From Hyaloraphidium curvatum (lineage: Eukaryota > Monoblepharomycota > Hyaloraphidiomycetes > Hyaloraphidiales > Hyaloraphidiaceae), in assembly GCA_025558095.1 (NCBI GenBank), contig JAIVFI010000039.1, forward strand, positions 310,001 to 374,000: 64,000 nucleotides of DNA, written 5' to 3'. Numbering within the stretch: position 1 is the stretch's first letter; each line of letters begins with the position of its first letter. The notes beneath the pieces were generated by a model, which ran no database searches, was not told the DNA's origin, and saw nothing but the letters and a program-made list of their open reading frames with translations. The translations under genes were made by a program, and so were the position numbers. Positions 62,592 to 64,000 of the stretch are shown here, in pieces.

Positions 62592-63984
62592 ATGGCCCGG
62601 CCGTACGACGTCGTCGTCCTCGGGGCAACCGGCTTTACCGGCTGCTACGTTGCCGAGTACCTCGCCGAACGTTACGCGCCCGAGATTGCTTCCGGGACTC
62701 TGAAGGTCGGGCTTGCCGGCCGTTCCGAGGAGAAGCTGCGCGCCGTGGTCAAGGACTGCCTCGCCGTGGCCAACGGGAAGCTCAACGAGTCCCATTTCGG
62801 GATCATCAAGTACGACGCCGGGGATCAGACGTCCGTCGACGGCGTCGTAGGCAGCACGAGGGTCGCCATCGCTTGCGCCGGCCCGTATGCTCGGGTAGGA
62901 GGAGTGGCAGCCGCTTTTCGAGCCGAGCTCATGGCCCGCTAGCTGGGCACCGCGGTCGTCAAAGCTTGCGTCGAAAAAAGAACCCACTACTGCGATATAA
63001 CGGGAGAAGCGCACTGGGTCAAGTCCATGATGGACCAGTTCGGCGAAAAGGCGGCCGCGGACGGCACCTTCATCATCTCGTTCTGCGGATTCGACTCCAT
63101 TCCCTCCGACACGATGGCCTTTGTGCTCGCCGACTTTGTCAAGAAGCAGTATGGGGAAGAGACCAAGTCCATCAAGGTGACCATCTCAAAGAGTGAGTCG
63201 CCGGCAAGGTCGATCTTGTGGAACGAGATTGAAATTATCCGCAGACAAGGGCGGCGTGAGCGGCGGAACCCTGGCCTCCGTGCGCGAGATGCTGGACGGT
63301 GGATCCGGGAAAGCTCTCGATTCGAGGAACCTTTACGCCCTGAACCCGCCCAACCTCCAATCCGGACCGGATAAGCCGCGCTTTCCGTTCTACTACGACA
63401 AGGACTTCCGATCGTTCCAGGGCTTCTGGATCATGGAGGGCGTCAACGGTCTCGTTGTCCGGCGGACGCAAGCCCTCCTTCGCTATCCGTTTGGGAACTT
63501 CTCGTACTCGGAGACCCTCTCCTACAAGTCTCGGTTGTCCCTCATCGCCAGCACGGCGGCACTTGTGACCTTCGGCATCTTCCTCTTCCTTCGGCCCACT
63601 CGCTGGTTTCTTTATCGGTTCATCCTGCCGGCGCCCGGGCAGGGAACGGTCAGCAAGGAAGAGCGGCGAACGAACTTCATCGAGCTCAAGGGGATCGCCG
63701 AATCCGTGTCGGGGAAGCACGCGTTCGCCCGATTCTATGGGCCTGGGGACCCTGGCTATGCAGAGACTGCGAAGTGGGTGCTTTCGATCTAATGCTCGCG
63801 AGTCAACCAACCGGATTGGCATTGCAGGTACGTCGCCGAAGCTGGACTTTGCCTCGCTTTGCAAAAGGACCAACTGCCGGGCAAGGGCGGTGTCATCACG
63901 CCCATCGCCGCGTTCGGACAGGTCCTTGTCGATCGGCTGCGTAAGGCGGGGACCATCATCGAGGTCGGCGACAAGGAGATCTAG
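62592..63984 (+). CDS. Saccharopine dehydrogenase-like oxidoreductase
   Basis: Exons 62592..62894, 62943..63192, 63245..63773 and 63828..63984 give 412 aa; introns are 48, 52 and 54 nt. The N-terminal Rossmann motif is VVLGATGFTGCYVAEYL. THYCDITGE and FCGFDSIPSD follow, both typical of the SCCPDH/trans-enoyl-reductase-like group rather than true lysine-pathway saccharopine dehydrogenase. A hydrophobic span near 295-320 (LVTFGIFLFLRPTRWFLYRF) suggests membrane or lipid-droplet association. It ends GTIIEVGDKEI, complete within the window. It should use NAD(P)H; substrate unknown, possibly a lipid or polyketide-type intermediate. Confidence 0.87.
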
Positions 63985-64000
63985 AATGTGTTCGGAGGCG

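Noticed and set aside
1-64000. tRNA, rRNA, CRISPR arrays, prophage or bacterial operons
   Set aside because: No cloverleaf, rRNA block, regular repeat-spacer array or phage genes were seen, and spliceosomal introns throughout show a eukaryotic genome.

Overview
This window looks like nuclear DNA of a GC-rich, intron-bearing fungus. Genes are packed on both strands with short gaps, and most coding regions are cut by introns of about 45-75 nt (largest resolved 141 nt). Roughly half of the donors that could be fixed by reading frame read GTGGG(T/C) rather than GTAAGT. The gene content is fungal: a GT34 glycosyltransferase, a self-sufficient P450-reductase fusion, MYND and F-box proteins, a GPI-type surface protein, and ABCC and ABCG transporters. 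CEMIP-like G8 proteins and a tubulin cofactor E fit an early-diverging (chytrid-like) fungus. The species is not established from the sequence.

Layout. 1-8.8 kb: a partial Golgi GT34 transferase, a 2-hydroxyacid dehydrogenase, an F-box protein running into a MYND-finger protein, a wax-ester/diacylglycerol acyltransferase, and an unrecognised protein. 9-18.1 kb: a relic of a short-chain dehydrogenase (SDR), a secreted G8 protein (copy 1), a CYP505-type P450 on the other strand, and SDR copy 1. 18.4-26 kb: an HSDL2-like SDR ending in a peroxisomal-type SRL tripeptide, then a berberine-bridge-type FAD oxidase between two paralogous membrane proteins. 26.9-44.8 kb: a phytanoyl-CoA dioxygenase-like gene, a secreted sugar-dehydrogenase/DOMON fusion, a multi-zinc-finger F-box-like protein, an alpha/beta hydrolase, a sulfide:quinone reductase-like flavoprotein, a mucin-like surface protein, a catalytically dead secreted trypsin-P-domain protein, tubulin cofactor E, and a solo copia-type Gag-like ORF. 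45-49.7 kb: second copies of the G8 gene and the SDR. 50-64 kb: a tandem DJ-1/PfpI protein, a second P450, a 13-exon ABCC transporter, an 8-exon ABCG half-transporter, and a saccharopine-dehydrogenase-like oxidoreductase.

How the genes may work together. Two G8-SDR modules about 32-35 kb apart point to segmental duplication. A P450-reductase gene sits inside the first module, and a third SDR fragment lies upstream of it. The second module leads into a run of redox enzymes and exporters, which suggests metabolism and efflux of small hydrophobic compounds. No polyketide, peptide or terpene scaffold synthase was seen, so a biosynthetic cluster is only an inference. Exon joins were worked out by hand from reading frame, GT/AG signals and family resemblance. 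Unless flagged, every join keeps the reading frame, but none has transcript support.
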